A program made the translations under genes and the position numbers. A stretch of 64,000 nt of DNA from Planktothrix sp. FACHB-1365 (GTDB taxonomy: Bacteria > Cyanobacteriota > Cyanobacteriia > Cyanobacteriales > Microcoleaceae): the NCBI RefSeq assembly GCF_014697575.1, contig NZ_JACJSC010000001.1, forward strand, positions 806,001-870,000. The letters run 5' to 3'. Below, one piece after another: positions 35,811 through 44,203 of the stretch. Position 1 is the stretch's first letter; each line of letters opens with the position of its first letter. Below the pieces are notes generated by a model that saw nothing but the letters and a program-made list of their open reading frames with translations, did not search any database and had not been told where the DNA came from.

Positions 35811-36650
35811 ATGCGTTTTATTAACCCTAAAACGGATTTTGCCTTTAAAAAAATTTTTGGTTCATCAGAAAGTAAGGATATTTTGATTAGTTTCCTGAAT
35901 GCTTTGGTTTATAATTCGGAGCCTATCATTCAGGATTTAGAAATTTTTGATCCTTATCTTTCCCCCAAAATTACGGGTTTAAAGGACACTTATTTAGATG
36001 TTAAAGCCCAACTGAATACGGGTGAAATTGTAATTATTGAGATGCAGGTTTTAAATGTAGAAGCCTTTACCAAACGAGTTTTATATAATGCAGCAAAAAC
36101 CTACTCGCTGCAATTAGATGCTGGACAAGGCTATCGATTTTTAAAACCTGTTATTGCTTTAACGATTACTGATTTTATTGAGTTTGAAAATACTGATAAA
36201 CTCATTTCTCGGTTTGTATTTAAAGAAAAAACTCAAAACTTTAATTATTCTGAAAATGACTTAGAATTAGTGTTTGTGGAATTACCCAAATTTCAGAAAT
36301 CCTTAGAAGAATTAGAAACGTTAACGGATAAATGGATTTATTTTATGCAAAAGGCTCGATTATTAGAATCTGTTCCTGAAACGTTGGAAAGTGTTCCTCA
36401 AATTCAACGGGCGTTTCAAATTGCTAATCAAACCAATTTAACCCGTGAAGAATTGGATGAAGTTGAAAAACGAGAACTGTTTTTACAGGATCAAAAAAAT
36501 GCAATTACTTTAGCTCAAAATGAAGCAAAACGTGAAAAAGCAATAGAAATTGCTCGTCAACTTTTAAATATTTTAGATGATCAAACCATCAGTCGAACAA
36601 CAGGATTGAGTTTAGAAGAAATTCAAAATTTGCGTTATTTTCGTTCTTAA
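35811..36650 (+). CDS. Rpn family nuclease / PD-(D/E)XK transposase-like protein
   Basis: A 279-residue protein of the Rpn (PDDEXK, transposase 31-like) family. Diagnostic features are the start MRFINPKTDFAFKKIFGSSESKDIL, DVKAQLNTGEIVIIEMQV with the nuclease Asp and Glu-Met-Gln, and the C-terminal helix with TLAQNEAKREKAIEIARQLL. These proteins can cleave DNA and promote RecA-independent recombination in E. coli; most cyanobacteria carry many copies. The frame is intact with no flanking repeats that would mark a transposon. Confidence 0.88.
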   Translation: MRFINPKTDFAFKKIFGSSESKDILISFLNALVYNSEPIIQDLEIFDPYLSPKITGLKDTYLDVKAQLNTGEIVIIEMQVLNVEAFTKRVLYNAAKTYSLQLDAGQGYRFLKPVIALTITDFIEFENTDKLISRFVFKEKTQNFNYSENDLELVFVELPKFQKSLEELETLTDKWIYFMQKARLLESVPETLESVPQIQRAFQIANQTNLTREELDEVEKRELFLQDQKNAITLAQNEAKREKAIEIARQLLNILDDQTISRTTGLSLEEIQNLRYFRS

Positions 36651-36661
36651 ACTCTCAACTC

Positions 36662-37381
36662 TCAACACAGATATCGACCATATTTGGCAATAATAGGGGT
36701 CTTATTTGGTTGTTGATTCGTTAACCAAGCCCATAATTGATCTCCCCAGGAAAAATGCCACCATTCATTGGGGTGTTGTTGAAATCCTGCGGTTTTCATC
36801 ACTTTGGATAAAATTTGACGATTTTGATGATAGTTTTGTTCCGTTGGGTCTGAACTCTTTTCAAAATAATTGGGGTAAGATCGAGGAGAAATTTCATCAA
36901 TTTCTGACCCCATATTCAGCCATTTTCCGGTTTCATTTACTAACGTAATATCCAGTGCTGCACCTGTACTATGGGGGGGCGGTGTAGTGGGATCTAAACT
37001 GGGAGATGCCCAAAATTGATAAACTTCTGTTAAGATAGATTGGTGTTGTTCTGCGGAAAGAGAGTGTTGATTTAATCCCCGTTCTTTTAATAACTGATTA
37101 AAAGAATAATCTACCATAAATTGTTGTACTTCTACCGGACGATAGGCATCAAAAATGAGGATTTTCCAGTTAGGATAATTGTCTTGTAATAGCAATTGTG
37201 CGGTTAGTAAACGCTCTAAAACACTTTGTCTTAAATAATAGGGAGAATCTACCGCAGAAAGATGATAAGGCGCACCTAATTTTTGATAAGCGTGGGGAGT
37301 TTCTATTGCAAATTTTTCTAAGGGAATCTTAACGAGAGGTTCACCGCAGTCTTGAATGGTAATTTGTTGATAAGGTTTCAT
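36662..37381 (-). CDS. D-alanyl-D-alanine dipeptidase (VanX-like, M15)
   Basis: A 239-residue zinc dipeptidase of peptidase family M15D. The ligands are clear: HSTGAALDITL (H-x6-D) near residue 140 and EWWHFSWGD (Glu base, His ligand) near residue 205, with FDAYRPVEVQQFM upstream. It probably hydrolyses D-Ala-D-Ala for wall-precursor recycling. No vanA or vanH homologues are near, so a resistance role is not suggested. No signal peptide is visible. Confidence 0.87.
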   Translation of the reverse strand: MKPYQQITIQDCGEPLVKIPLEKFAIETPHAYQKLGAPYHLSAVDSPYYLRQSVLERLLTAQLLLQDNYPNWKILIFDAYRPVEVQQFMVDYSFNQLLKERGLNQHSLSAEQHQSILTEVYQFWASPSLDPTTPPPHSTGAALDITLVNETGKWLNMGSEIDEISPRSYPNYFEKSSDPTEQNYHQNRQILSKVMKTAGFQQHPNEWWHFSWGDQLWAWLTNQQPNKTPIIAKYGRYLC

Positions 37382-37399
37382 AATATTTGTTAATTTTAA

Positions 37400-37560
37400 G
37401 TAGTAAGCCCTTCAGGGCTTAGAGTCCTAAAGGACTCACTACGGCTTAGAGTCCTAAAGGACTCACTACGGTTTAGAGTCCTGAAGGACTCACTACGGTT
37501 TAGAGTCCTGAAGGACTCACTACGGTTTAGAGTCCTAAAGGACTCACTACGGTTTAGAGT
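37400..37560. repeat. Five tandem copies of a 27-bp palindromic unit
   Basis: A GTAGTAAGCCCTTCAGGGCT unit is followed by five copies of TAGAGTCCT(A/G)AAGGACTCACTACGG(T/C)T. Each unit is a palindrome with a CTACG tail. The last copy overlaps the 3' end of the adjacent methyltransferase gene and supplies its stop codon. The repeated peptide LNRSESFRT in an overlapping frame is only the repeat translated. Confidence 0.85.
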
Positions 37561-38215
37561 TTCGGGATGCAATAACCGCATAAAAGGGATCGCTTCCTCC
37601 CATTCCTAACATTTGCATAAATAGAGGGGTTTTAGATTGGTTAGAAATAACTTCTGGGGAACTAAATCCGGGTAAATTGTTGATTTGGACTGAATTAAAA
37701 TAACCCTTGACTAATTCGATGCGATGGGCTTCAGTTTCTTCTCGCCAAGCTGCGATCGCTTTTTGATAAAACATTCGATTAGAAAAGCTAATAATGGAAA
37801 TTCCACCCGGTTTTAAAATTCGATGAATTTCTGAGACAATGGCTTCAGGATATTGTAAATATTGAATTGAGACACAGATTAAAACCGCATCAAACTCTTG
37901 ATCTGATAGGGGAAGTTTAGGATTTTGATTTAAGTCTTGAATAAAATAATGATCAAGTTGAGAATTTTTTGCTAATTCTTCTTCGTTCATCCCATGTCCT
38001 TCAACATGAGCAAATTCAATATCATTGGGAAGATGAGACACCCAACTACTCATTAAATCTAAAATGCGAGTTTGGGGTTTTAAACGGTTTCGATAGAGGG
38101 TGGTTAACTGATCAATAAAGGCTTCATCGACGTGGGTAACAAAACGAGGAAAAGAGTAAAATAGAGAGTCGTCTGTCTCGTCTAATTTAATCCGTTGATG
38201 ACGTTGAAGTAACAT
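37547..38215 (-). CDS. Class I SAM-dependent methyltransferase (UbiE-like)
   Basis: A 222-residue methyltransferase: RILDLMSSWVSHLP as motif I (with Met-Ser-Ser instead of a Gly-rich loop), then FAHVEGHGMN, FDAVLICVSIQYLQYP (motif II) and ILKPGGISIISFSNRMF (motif III). The ATG at 38215 is preferred over an upstream TTG, without a clear ribosome binding site. The last few codons (NSKP and stop) fall in the first unit of a palindromic repeat tract, so the natural end may have been altered. The substrate is unknown. Confidence 0.75.
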   Translation of the reverse strand: MLLQRHQRIKLDETDDSLFYSFPRFVTHVDEAFIDQLTTLYRNRLKPQTRILDLMSSWVSHLPNDIEFAHVEGHGMNEEELAKNSQLDHYFIQDLNQNPKLPLSDQEFDAVLICVSIQYLQYPEAIVSEIHRILKPGGISIISFSNRMFYQKAIAAWREETEAHRIELVKGYFNSVQINNLPGFSSPEVISNQSKTPLFMQMLGMGGSDPFYAVIASRNSKP

Positions 38216-38371
38216 AATGGGATTGATTAAGCGTGAGTTCAATTCGATTGAGTAATCTGAATATTAAGAATTGTATCTTATTTTCAATTAAATGGCTATA
38301 ATGATTCTAATATTGATTTATTAGTCAAAAAACAAGATTCAGAATCGATCTGAAACATACGATAGAAACTC

Positions 38372-39934
38372 ATGCCTCGTACACCTATATTAACCTTTGA
38401 TCGGGGTACATTATTATTACATCCACCTCCACAGGGAAAAAGTTGGATTGATTTTGCGACCTGGGATGATCGGGTGGAAAAATTTAGAATTCCAGCTTAT
38501 TATTATCGTAGCTTAGTGGAAACATTACGCAAGAATCAGGTTAATTTTATTGATCAAGCTCAGGGTTTTAATACTTTAGAATTAACCCCTAGTTTTGAAA
38601 TGCCTCCCTATGTTCATCAACAGGAAGCTTTAGAAGCTTGGCAACAGGTAGGAAGTCAAGGCGTTGTCGTTTTACCCACGGCTTCTGGGAAAACTTATTT
38701 AGCTCAATTAGTCATGCAAGTGACGGGATATAGCACTTTAATTGTGGTTCCCACATTGGATTTAATGCACCAATGGTATGCCCATTTATTGGCAGCTTTT
38801 CCTGATATTGAAATTGGATTATTAGGGGGAGGATCGAAAGATAGAACCCCGATTTTAGTGGCAACTTATGATAGTGCAACTATTCATTGTGAAACGTTAG
38901 GCGATAAATATGGGTTATTAATTTTTGATGAATGTCATCACTTACCAACGGATTTCTATCGCGTCATTGCTGAATATTCCCTCGCTCCTTATCGGTTAGG
39001 ACTAACAGCAACTCCTGAGCGTTCTGATGGTAGACATAGCGATTTATCGATCTTAATTGGGTCTACCGTTTATCGAAAAACACCGGAACAGTTAGCAGGA
39101 GGAGCATTAGCAAGTCATAAAGTTGTCCAAATTTTAGTTAAACTTTCTCCTAAAGAACGAGAAATTTATCAAGAACAAATGAAAATTAGAAATGAATTTA
39201 TTAAAGAGAATAATATTAAATTATCCAGTTTAGAAGGCTGGAAACAATTTGTGATGTTAAGTGCGCGATCGCCTTTAGGAAGACGGGCAATGTTAGCCCA
39301 CCGACAAGCGAAAGATATTTCATTATGTACCAATGGAAAATTAAGAATATTAGCTGATTTACTCGCTCAACATTATCCTGAAAAAACCTTAATTTTTACA
39401 GCCGATAATTCTACGGTTTACCGAATTTCTCAAACCTTTTTAATTCCAGCTATTACTCATCAAACCCCCATTAAAGAACGCCATGAAATTTTAACTAAAT
39501 TTCGAGAAGGAGAGTATAAAACCCTGGTTGCATCCCATGTTTTAAATGAAGGGGTTGATGTTCCCGATGCTAAAATTGCAATTATTTTATCAGGAACCGG
39601 ATCAGAACGGGAATATATTCAACGGTTAGGGCGAGTTTTACGCAAGGGAAATACCCCCAATAAACAGGCGATTTTGTATGAAGTGGTTACGGAAGATACC
39701 AGCGAAGAACGTACCGCCCAACGTCGTAAAGGAGAAACGAAATCTAAACCCCTACCTCCGAAAAAAGCCTCGAATTCTGGTTATCAACAATTAGATATTT
39801 TTCAACCGACTCCTCTATATGGTCGCGGCAATTCTCAAAGCAAACGGGTTGCTGAATCTTCTGAACAATGGAATACTTCAGAAGATTCTGAATATAATAG
39901 GGAACAGGAAGAAGCAAAAGACTTTAATCTCTAG
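38372..39934 (+). CDS. XPB/Rad25-like superfamily 2 DNA helicase
   Basis: A 520-residue helicase. The N-terminal part resembles the XPB damage-recognition domain. Walker A is LPTASGKTYLA near residue 107, the DEAH-type box is IFDECHHLP, motif III reads GLTATPERSDG with the XPB R-E-D-like element, and motif VI is YIQRLGRVLRKG. The last 70 residues are polar and disordered. XPB in archaea works with the nuclease Bax1 in nucleotide excision repair, and a Bax1-like gene follows here. That pairing makes the assignment firm. Confidence 0.9.
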   Translation: MPRTPILTFDRGTLLLHPPPQGKSWIDFATWDDRVEKFRIPAYYYRSLVETLRKNQVNFIDQAQGFNTLELTPSFEMPPYVHQQEALEAWQQVGSQGVVVLPTASGKTYLAQLVMQVTGYSTLIVVPTLDLMHQWYAHLLAAFPDIEIGLLGGGSKDRTPILVATYDSATIHCETLGDKYGLLIFDECHHLPTDFYRVIAEYSLAPYRLGLTATPERSDGRHSDLSILIGSTVYRKTPEQLAGGALASHKVVQILVKLSPKEREIYQEQMKIRNEFIKENNIKLSSLEGWKQFVMLSARSPLGRRAMLAHRQAKDISLCTNGKLRILADLLAQHYPEKTLIFTADNSTVYRISQTFLIPAITHQTPIKERHEILTKFREGEYKTLVASHVLNEGVDVPDAKIAIILSGTGSEREYIQRLGRVLRKGNTPNKQAILYEVVTEDTSEERTAQRRKGETKSKPLPPKKASNSGYQQLDIFQPTPLYGRGNSQSKRVAESSEQWNTSEDSEYNREQEEAKDFNL

Positions 39935-40046
39935 GTTTTCTGCATCAGCTTTGGTTAATCACTGTGTTTGTATGGCTACTCTATGATAGGATTTAAAAAT
40001 ATATTTTTTTACAACCATCTTGTGAATTTAGGAACCTTAATTTATC

Positions 40047-41270
40047 ATGCTACCTTCTGAACTTTTAAGTTATAAACAACAGGGAGAAACGGTTATTCCC
40101 CTGCGTTTAAATATTGATACAAAACATATCAATCTAGCAACGGATGTGATTCAATGTTTTGAAGAATCTGTGAATCAAACCCAAGGGGAACTGAATAAGA
40201 AATTACAGGAATTTGAAGGGGATAGTCCTGACTATCGGTTGAAACGAGGATTAGCTCATTTATTAAGAAGTAGTTTTTGTACCTTTGAGGTTGTTAGTCC
40301 CTTAGAACCTGTAGAATTACGACAAAAAGTATTTGCATTAGCGGCGAAAACTGTCCCCAGTTCGGCGGCGACAGAACACACCTTAGAACAGGTAGCAACT
40401 CAACTCAGCCAAGACTTAAATCGAGAGGTTTTACCGCATCAAATTTTATCAGGTCTTTATGCAGATTTACAGGAAAATCGAATTTTAACCCAATTAGATT
40501 CTCCCACTCCAGAAGCGTTATTACATCGGTATAATGTATCTCAAGTTCAGGGGATTTTCTATCAAGCGAGTCAAATTATTATTAACGCCTATCGCAATGA
40601 CCCAGGGGAATATAAATTATTATTTCGATATTTAAAATTATTCCAATTAATGACGTATATTGAAGGAGATGCAGATCAAGGATTTACCTTAACCATTGAT
40701 GGGCCGACCAGTTTATTTAAAGCCAGTACCCGCTATGGTTTATCTTTAGCTAAAATGATTCCGGCTTTACTTCATGTGACAAAATGGAGTTTAAAGGCGA
40801 AATTACAACAACGTGACCCCTATACTCGTGTGGTGAGAACGGGTTATTTTAGTTTAAATTCTGATTGCGGTTTGGTCAGTCATTATCCACCGGGTAAACC
40901 CTATGATAGTATGATTGAACAATCTTTTGCTGAACGTTGGAATAAGTTAAAAACTGAATGGAAATTAGAACGTGAAGTGGATTTAATTCCCCTTCCGGGG
41001 AGTGTGATGATTCCTGATTTTCGGTTAGTTCATCCTGATGGACGGGTGTTTTTATTAGAGATTATTGGCTATTGGCGACCGGAATATTTACAGAAGAAGT
41101 TTTATCAGGTTCAACGTTCTGGATGTGATACTTTAATTTTAGCGATTTCTGAACGGTTGAATTTAGAAAATGCTGGCATTAATATTAATCGTCTCCCGGT
41201 TCCTGTGGTATGGTTTAAGGATAAGTTATCGCCTAAAGCAGTATTAGATATTTTGGAAAATCAAGCCTAA
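40047..41270 (+). CDS. DUF790 nuclease, Bax1-like
   Basis: A 407-residue DUF790 protein. The N-terminal half matches the helical XPB-binding part of Bax1 (MLPSELLSYKQQGETVIP... and the LLFRYLKLFQLMTYIEG block). The C-terminal nuclease domain holds the PD-(D/E)XK-like core IPDFRLVHPDGRVFLLEIIGYW, with Asp and Glu-Ile-Ile, near residue 320. Bax1 cuts DNA beside the XPB helicase. The gene lies 112 nt after the helicase gene. The decayed end of a CRISPR array starts 5 nt after its stop codon. Confidence 0.87.
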   Translation: MLPSELLSYKQQGETVIPLRLNIDTKHINLATDVIQCFEESVNQTQGELNKKLQEFEGDSPDYRLKRGLAHLLRSSFCTFEVVSPLEPVELRQKVFALAAKTVPSSAATEHTLEQVATQLSQDLNREVLPHQILSGLYADLQENRILTQLDSPTPEALLHRYNVSQVQGIFYQASQIIINAYRNDPGEYKLLFRYLKLFQLMTYIEGDADQGFTLTIDGPTSLFKASTRYGLSLAKMIPALLHVTKWSLKAKLQQRDPYTRVVRTGYFSLNSDCGLVSHYPPGKPYDSMIEQSFAERWNKLKTEWKLEREVDLIPLPGSVMIPDFRLVHPDGRVFLLEIIGYWRPEYLQKKFYQVQRSGCDTLILAISERLNLENAGININRLPVPVVWFKDKLSPKAVLDILENQA

Positions 41271-41275
41271 AATAT

Positions 41276-41312
41276 TATTCATACCCTGATAAAGATTATA
41301 GTCAATTTCAAT
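41276..41312 (-). repeat. Decayed CRISPR repeat at the trailer end
   Basis: This 37-nt block matches the array repeat at 26 of 37 positions, including CCCTGA, GATTATAG and ATTTCAA in register. It is separated from the first intact repeat by 35 nt (41313-41347), a normal spacer length. It is therefore the oldest, mutated repeat. The 35-nt unit holds the dispersed element GTAGTAAGCCCTTCAGGGCT. Confidence 0.75.
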
Positions 41313-41347
41313 CTCTGTAGTAAGCCCTTCAGGGCTTTCTTCTTGCA

Positions 41348-43541
41348 CTTTCAATCCCTGAAAGGGATTATAGCTGATTTCAACAAAAAGATCTGAATTA
41401 ATTTGGGGTTCATACTTTTTGAGAGTTTCAATCCCTGAAAGGGATTATAGCTGATTTCAACCCTCCAAATTGAAATTGACTACAGTTACACCATTGTTTC
41501 AATCCCTGAAAGGGATTATAGCTGATTTCAACGATCGGTTCTTCGCTGGCTTCTGGCGGGAGTTTTGGTTTCAATCCCTGAAAGGGATTATAGCTGATTT
41601 CAACAGATAGAAGTTACGTCAGTATCGGAGTCAGTTTTAGTTTCAATCCCTGAAAGGGATTATAGCTGATTTCAACTTTCAACCTGTTCATAAGCAAGGG
41701 ATACCAGAAAGTAAAATGTTTCAATCCCTGAAAGGGATTATAGCTGATTTCAACACAACAACAGTTAACCAATTTAGATTCTATTCAAAAAAATGTTTCA
41801 ATCCCTGAAAGGGATTATAGCTGATTTCAACTTATCGCTCTTACCCTTAGCTATCTCAGGCATAAGCGTTTCAATCCCTGAAAGGGATTATAGCTGATTT
41901 CAACCACCAATGCGTTTGATTTTCCAGTAGGGTTGAATATTAGAGTTTCAATCCCTGAAAGGGATTATAGCTGATTTCAACTGGAATCATGTATTTCAAC
42001 GACAGGAAAGAACGCTTACAGTTTCAATCCCTGAAAGGGATTATAGCTGATTTCAACAGAAACGAACAAAGCAGGATTTAACGTATTCGGGTTTCAATCC
42101 CTGAAAGGGATTATAGCTGATTTCAACTAGGGTTATCACCTCTTTCTGTATCATAGTGTTCTATCGGGTTTCAATCCCTGAAAGGGATTATAGCTGATTT
42201 CAACAGGACAAATTTAGAGAAGTTCATCAGGCAGTTAAAGTTTCAATCCCTGAAAGGGATTATAGCTGATTTCAACTTCATCTGTCTGATCCTTTACCGT
42301 GTAGTGTTCCGTTGTTTCAATCCCTGAAAGGGATTATAGCTGATTTCAACGGGGAACGGATAAGCGCGATCACTGCCGCTCCAGCGTTTCAATCCCTGAA
42401 AGGGATTATAGCTGATTTCAACTTCCGGTTTAATCACAGTTATTGCACCTTGTGGAGTTTCAATCCCTGAAAGGGATTATAGCTGATTTCAACTATTATA
42501 ACGGTTGATGCTATCTTTCCCGTCTACTGGAAGGTTTCAATCCCTGAAAGGGATTATAGCTGATTTCAACGCGGGGGGTTTGAGTATGCTTTTTTTATAA
42601 CTTCCGAAGTTTCAATCCCTGAAAGGGATTATAGCTGATTTCAACCCTTTATTGATGGTTGAGAGGGTTAAATTTGAAACAAAAGTTTCAATCCCTGAAA
42701 GGGATTATAGCTGATTTCAACCATTAACTCTCTCATCCTTACCCCCAATGAATGGTTTCAATCCCTGAAAGGGATTATAGCTGATTTCAACCCACCCCTC
42801 CCCTTGAAAACTGATCCACTGATCCAGTTTCAATCCCTGAAAGGGATTATAGCTGATTTCAACAAACCGGGTTCAACATCTTCTATCTGTTCACCAAACC
42901 AAAGGTTTCAATCCCTGAAAGGGATTATAGCTGATTTCAACTCACACCAGTCATAAATAGATTGACGACTTTTTAGTTTCAATCCCTGAAAGGGATTATA
43001 GCTGATTTCAACCATCGCCCCTCTAACAAAATCCTCAATCCTATCATCATTCAGTTTCAATCCCTGAAAGGGATTATAGCTGATTTCAACAATAATTCCT
43101 TCGGGGTATCTTGATATTGACGTGAATTAAGAAAGTTTCAATCCCTGAAAGGGATTATAGCTGATTTCAACTGTAGTGCTTCCGATACATCTCTGTATAC
43201 CCTTCTGTTTCAATCCCTGAAAGGGATTATAGCTGATTTCAACTAGATCATTTTTTAACGCTAATAACGCTCCATCCTTACCCGTTTCAATCCCTGAAAG
43301 GGATTATAGCTGATTTCAACTGGACTCAAATCTTCCCTGGATTAATGGCAAAAATCGTTTCAATCCCTGAAAGGGATTATAGCTGATTTCAACTGCCTGC
43401 TCAAACTTCTCTAAGTCTCTCTGCCTCTGTTCTGTTTCAATCCCTGAAAGGGATTATAGCTGATTTCAACTTGAGAAGGAATAGATTTGTTAACGCTACG
43501 GAGAGTTTCAATCCCTGAAAGGGATTATAGCTGATTTCAAC
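41348..43541 (-). CRISPR. CRISPR array, 30 repeats and 29 spacers, no cas genes in window
   Basis: Thirty 37-bp repeats (plus strand begins GTTTCAATCCCTGAAAGGG and ends TAGCTGATTTCAAC) are separated by 29 spacers of 33-44 nt. All repeats are identical except the leftmost, whose first base is C. The complement ends in ATTGAAAC, the 8-nt crRNA tag of type I and III systems, so transcription runs right to left; the altered repeat at the left then marks the old end. The stem TCCCT/AGGGA fits Cas6 processing. No cas gene is in the 20 kb on either side within the window, so effector and adaptation proteins act in trans or are lost. Confidence 0.95.
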
Positions 43542-43604
43542 CGCAGGCTTCTGAGAGCCTTAATCTATGAGGTTTTCAAGGTGCGATCGCGCCAACTTGA
43601 TCTG

Positions 43605-43634
43605 AATATACCATTTCAGCCATCGACTTAGCAA
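43605..43634 (-). promoter_or_regulatory. Candidate pre-crRNA promoter
   Basis: On the minus strand TTGCTA (43634-43629) and TATATT (43610-43605) are separated by 18 bp. They match the -35 consensus at 4 of 6 and the -10 consensus at 5 of 6 positions. Transcription would start near 43598 and enter the first repeat after about 57 nt. Confidence 0.5.
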
Positions 43635-43640
43635 GAGGCA

Positions 43641-43681
43641 AAAATCAAAAAACGCTAAAACCCTCTTCAGATATAGCGTTT
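43641..43681 (-). terminator. Intrinsic terminator before the CRISPR leader
   Basis: On the minus strand an 8-bp stem (AAACGCTA/TAGCGTTT, arms 43681-43674 and 43657-43650) is followed by TTTTGATTTTTG. It ends the permease-hypothetical transcript and insulates the CRISPR promoter. Confidence 0.75.
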
Positions 43682-43855
43682 AAGAACTGCGACAACCCCA
43701 TTGAACCCTCAACAGACCTCAAACCCAGAACAGACAACAGTTTCAGACGTGAATTTCAGCCCTGGGAATTTCAACAGCGATAGGTTAGCGCAACTTCGGG
43801 GGATACTCAAATATTAGAGGATGAGACGGTTTCTGACTTCAATTTCAATAATCTC

Positions 43856-44146
43856 TTAATTTTGTTGAACTTGGATAAATTCAATATGGGGTAAAAGGGG
43901 ATCTTTAATCATACCAATTCCCGCAAAACCCCAGCGCTGTAAAATCGGTTTAATTTGCGAACCTGTAATTGATTCTACCGCAAATCTATCTTTCAAATCC
44001 CCCGCGTGTTTGTTTAAATAACCCAAGGCATCAAATTGTTCTGAAAATAATAATAAATAACTTGATGGCCTATCCGGGTTAGGACGGGCGGTGACATAAC
44101 GGCCATCAGATCTCGCTCTAAGAATATAATAAACTTCTGAAAACAT
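43856..44146 (-). CDS. Conserved hypothetical protein
   Basis: A 96-residue soluble protein from the ATG at 44146, with AGGA about 10 nt upstream; the frame continues to a TTG at 44200. The sequence has YILRARSDGRYVTARPNPDRPSSYLLLF and QRWGFAGIGMIKDPLLPHIEFI and looks well folded. I recall similar short cyanobacterial proteins without named domains. It follows the permease gene by 57 nt on the same strand and shares its terminator. Its position beside the CRISPR leader is probably incidental. Confidence 0.6.
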   Translation of the reverse strand: MFSEVYYILRARSDGRYVTARPNPDRPSSYLLLFSEQFDALGYLNKHAGDLKDRFAVESITGSQIKPILQRWGFAGIGMIKDPLLPHIEFIQVQQN

Positions 44147-44203
44147 TTTAACACAATCCTCAGCGTTTTTAAACAAAATGAAACGATGGAAAACCCTCAA
44201 ATT

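Larger units (their letters stand above)
43542..43855 (-). other. CRISPR leader region
   Basis: About 314 bp between the array and the next minus-strand gene. From right to left it holds an intrinsic terminator (43641-43681), a candidate promoter (43605-43634) and a leader of about 57 nt before the first repeat, which includes a HIP1 octamer near 43584. No ORF is seen. Confidence 0.6.

Noticed and set aside
37396-37581. Minus-strand frame encoding a repeated LNRSESFRT peptide
   Set aside because: It is the translation of five palindromic DNA units and has no ribosome binding site.
39935-40046. Internal promoter before the Bax1-like gene
   Set aside because: TATGAT is present near 39982, but no -35 hexamer at acceptable spacing was found.
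41462-41495. Spacer sharing AGTCAATTTCAAT (complement) with the decayed trailer repeat
   Set aside because: Thirteen bases of low-complexity AT-rich sequence; chance is the simpler reading.
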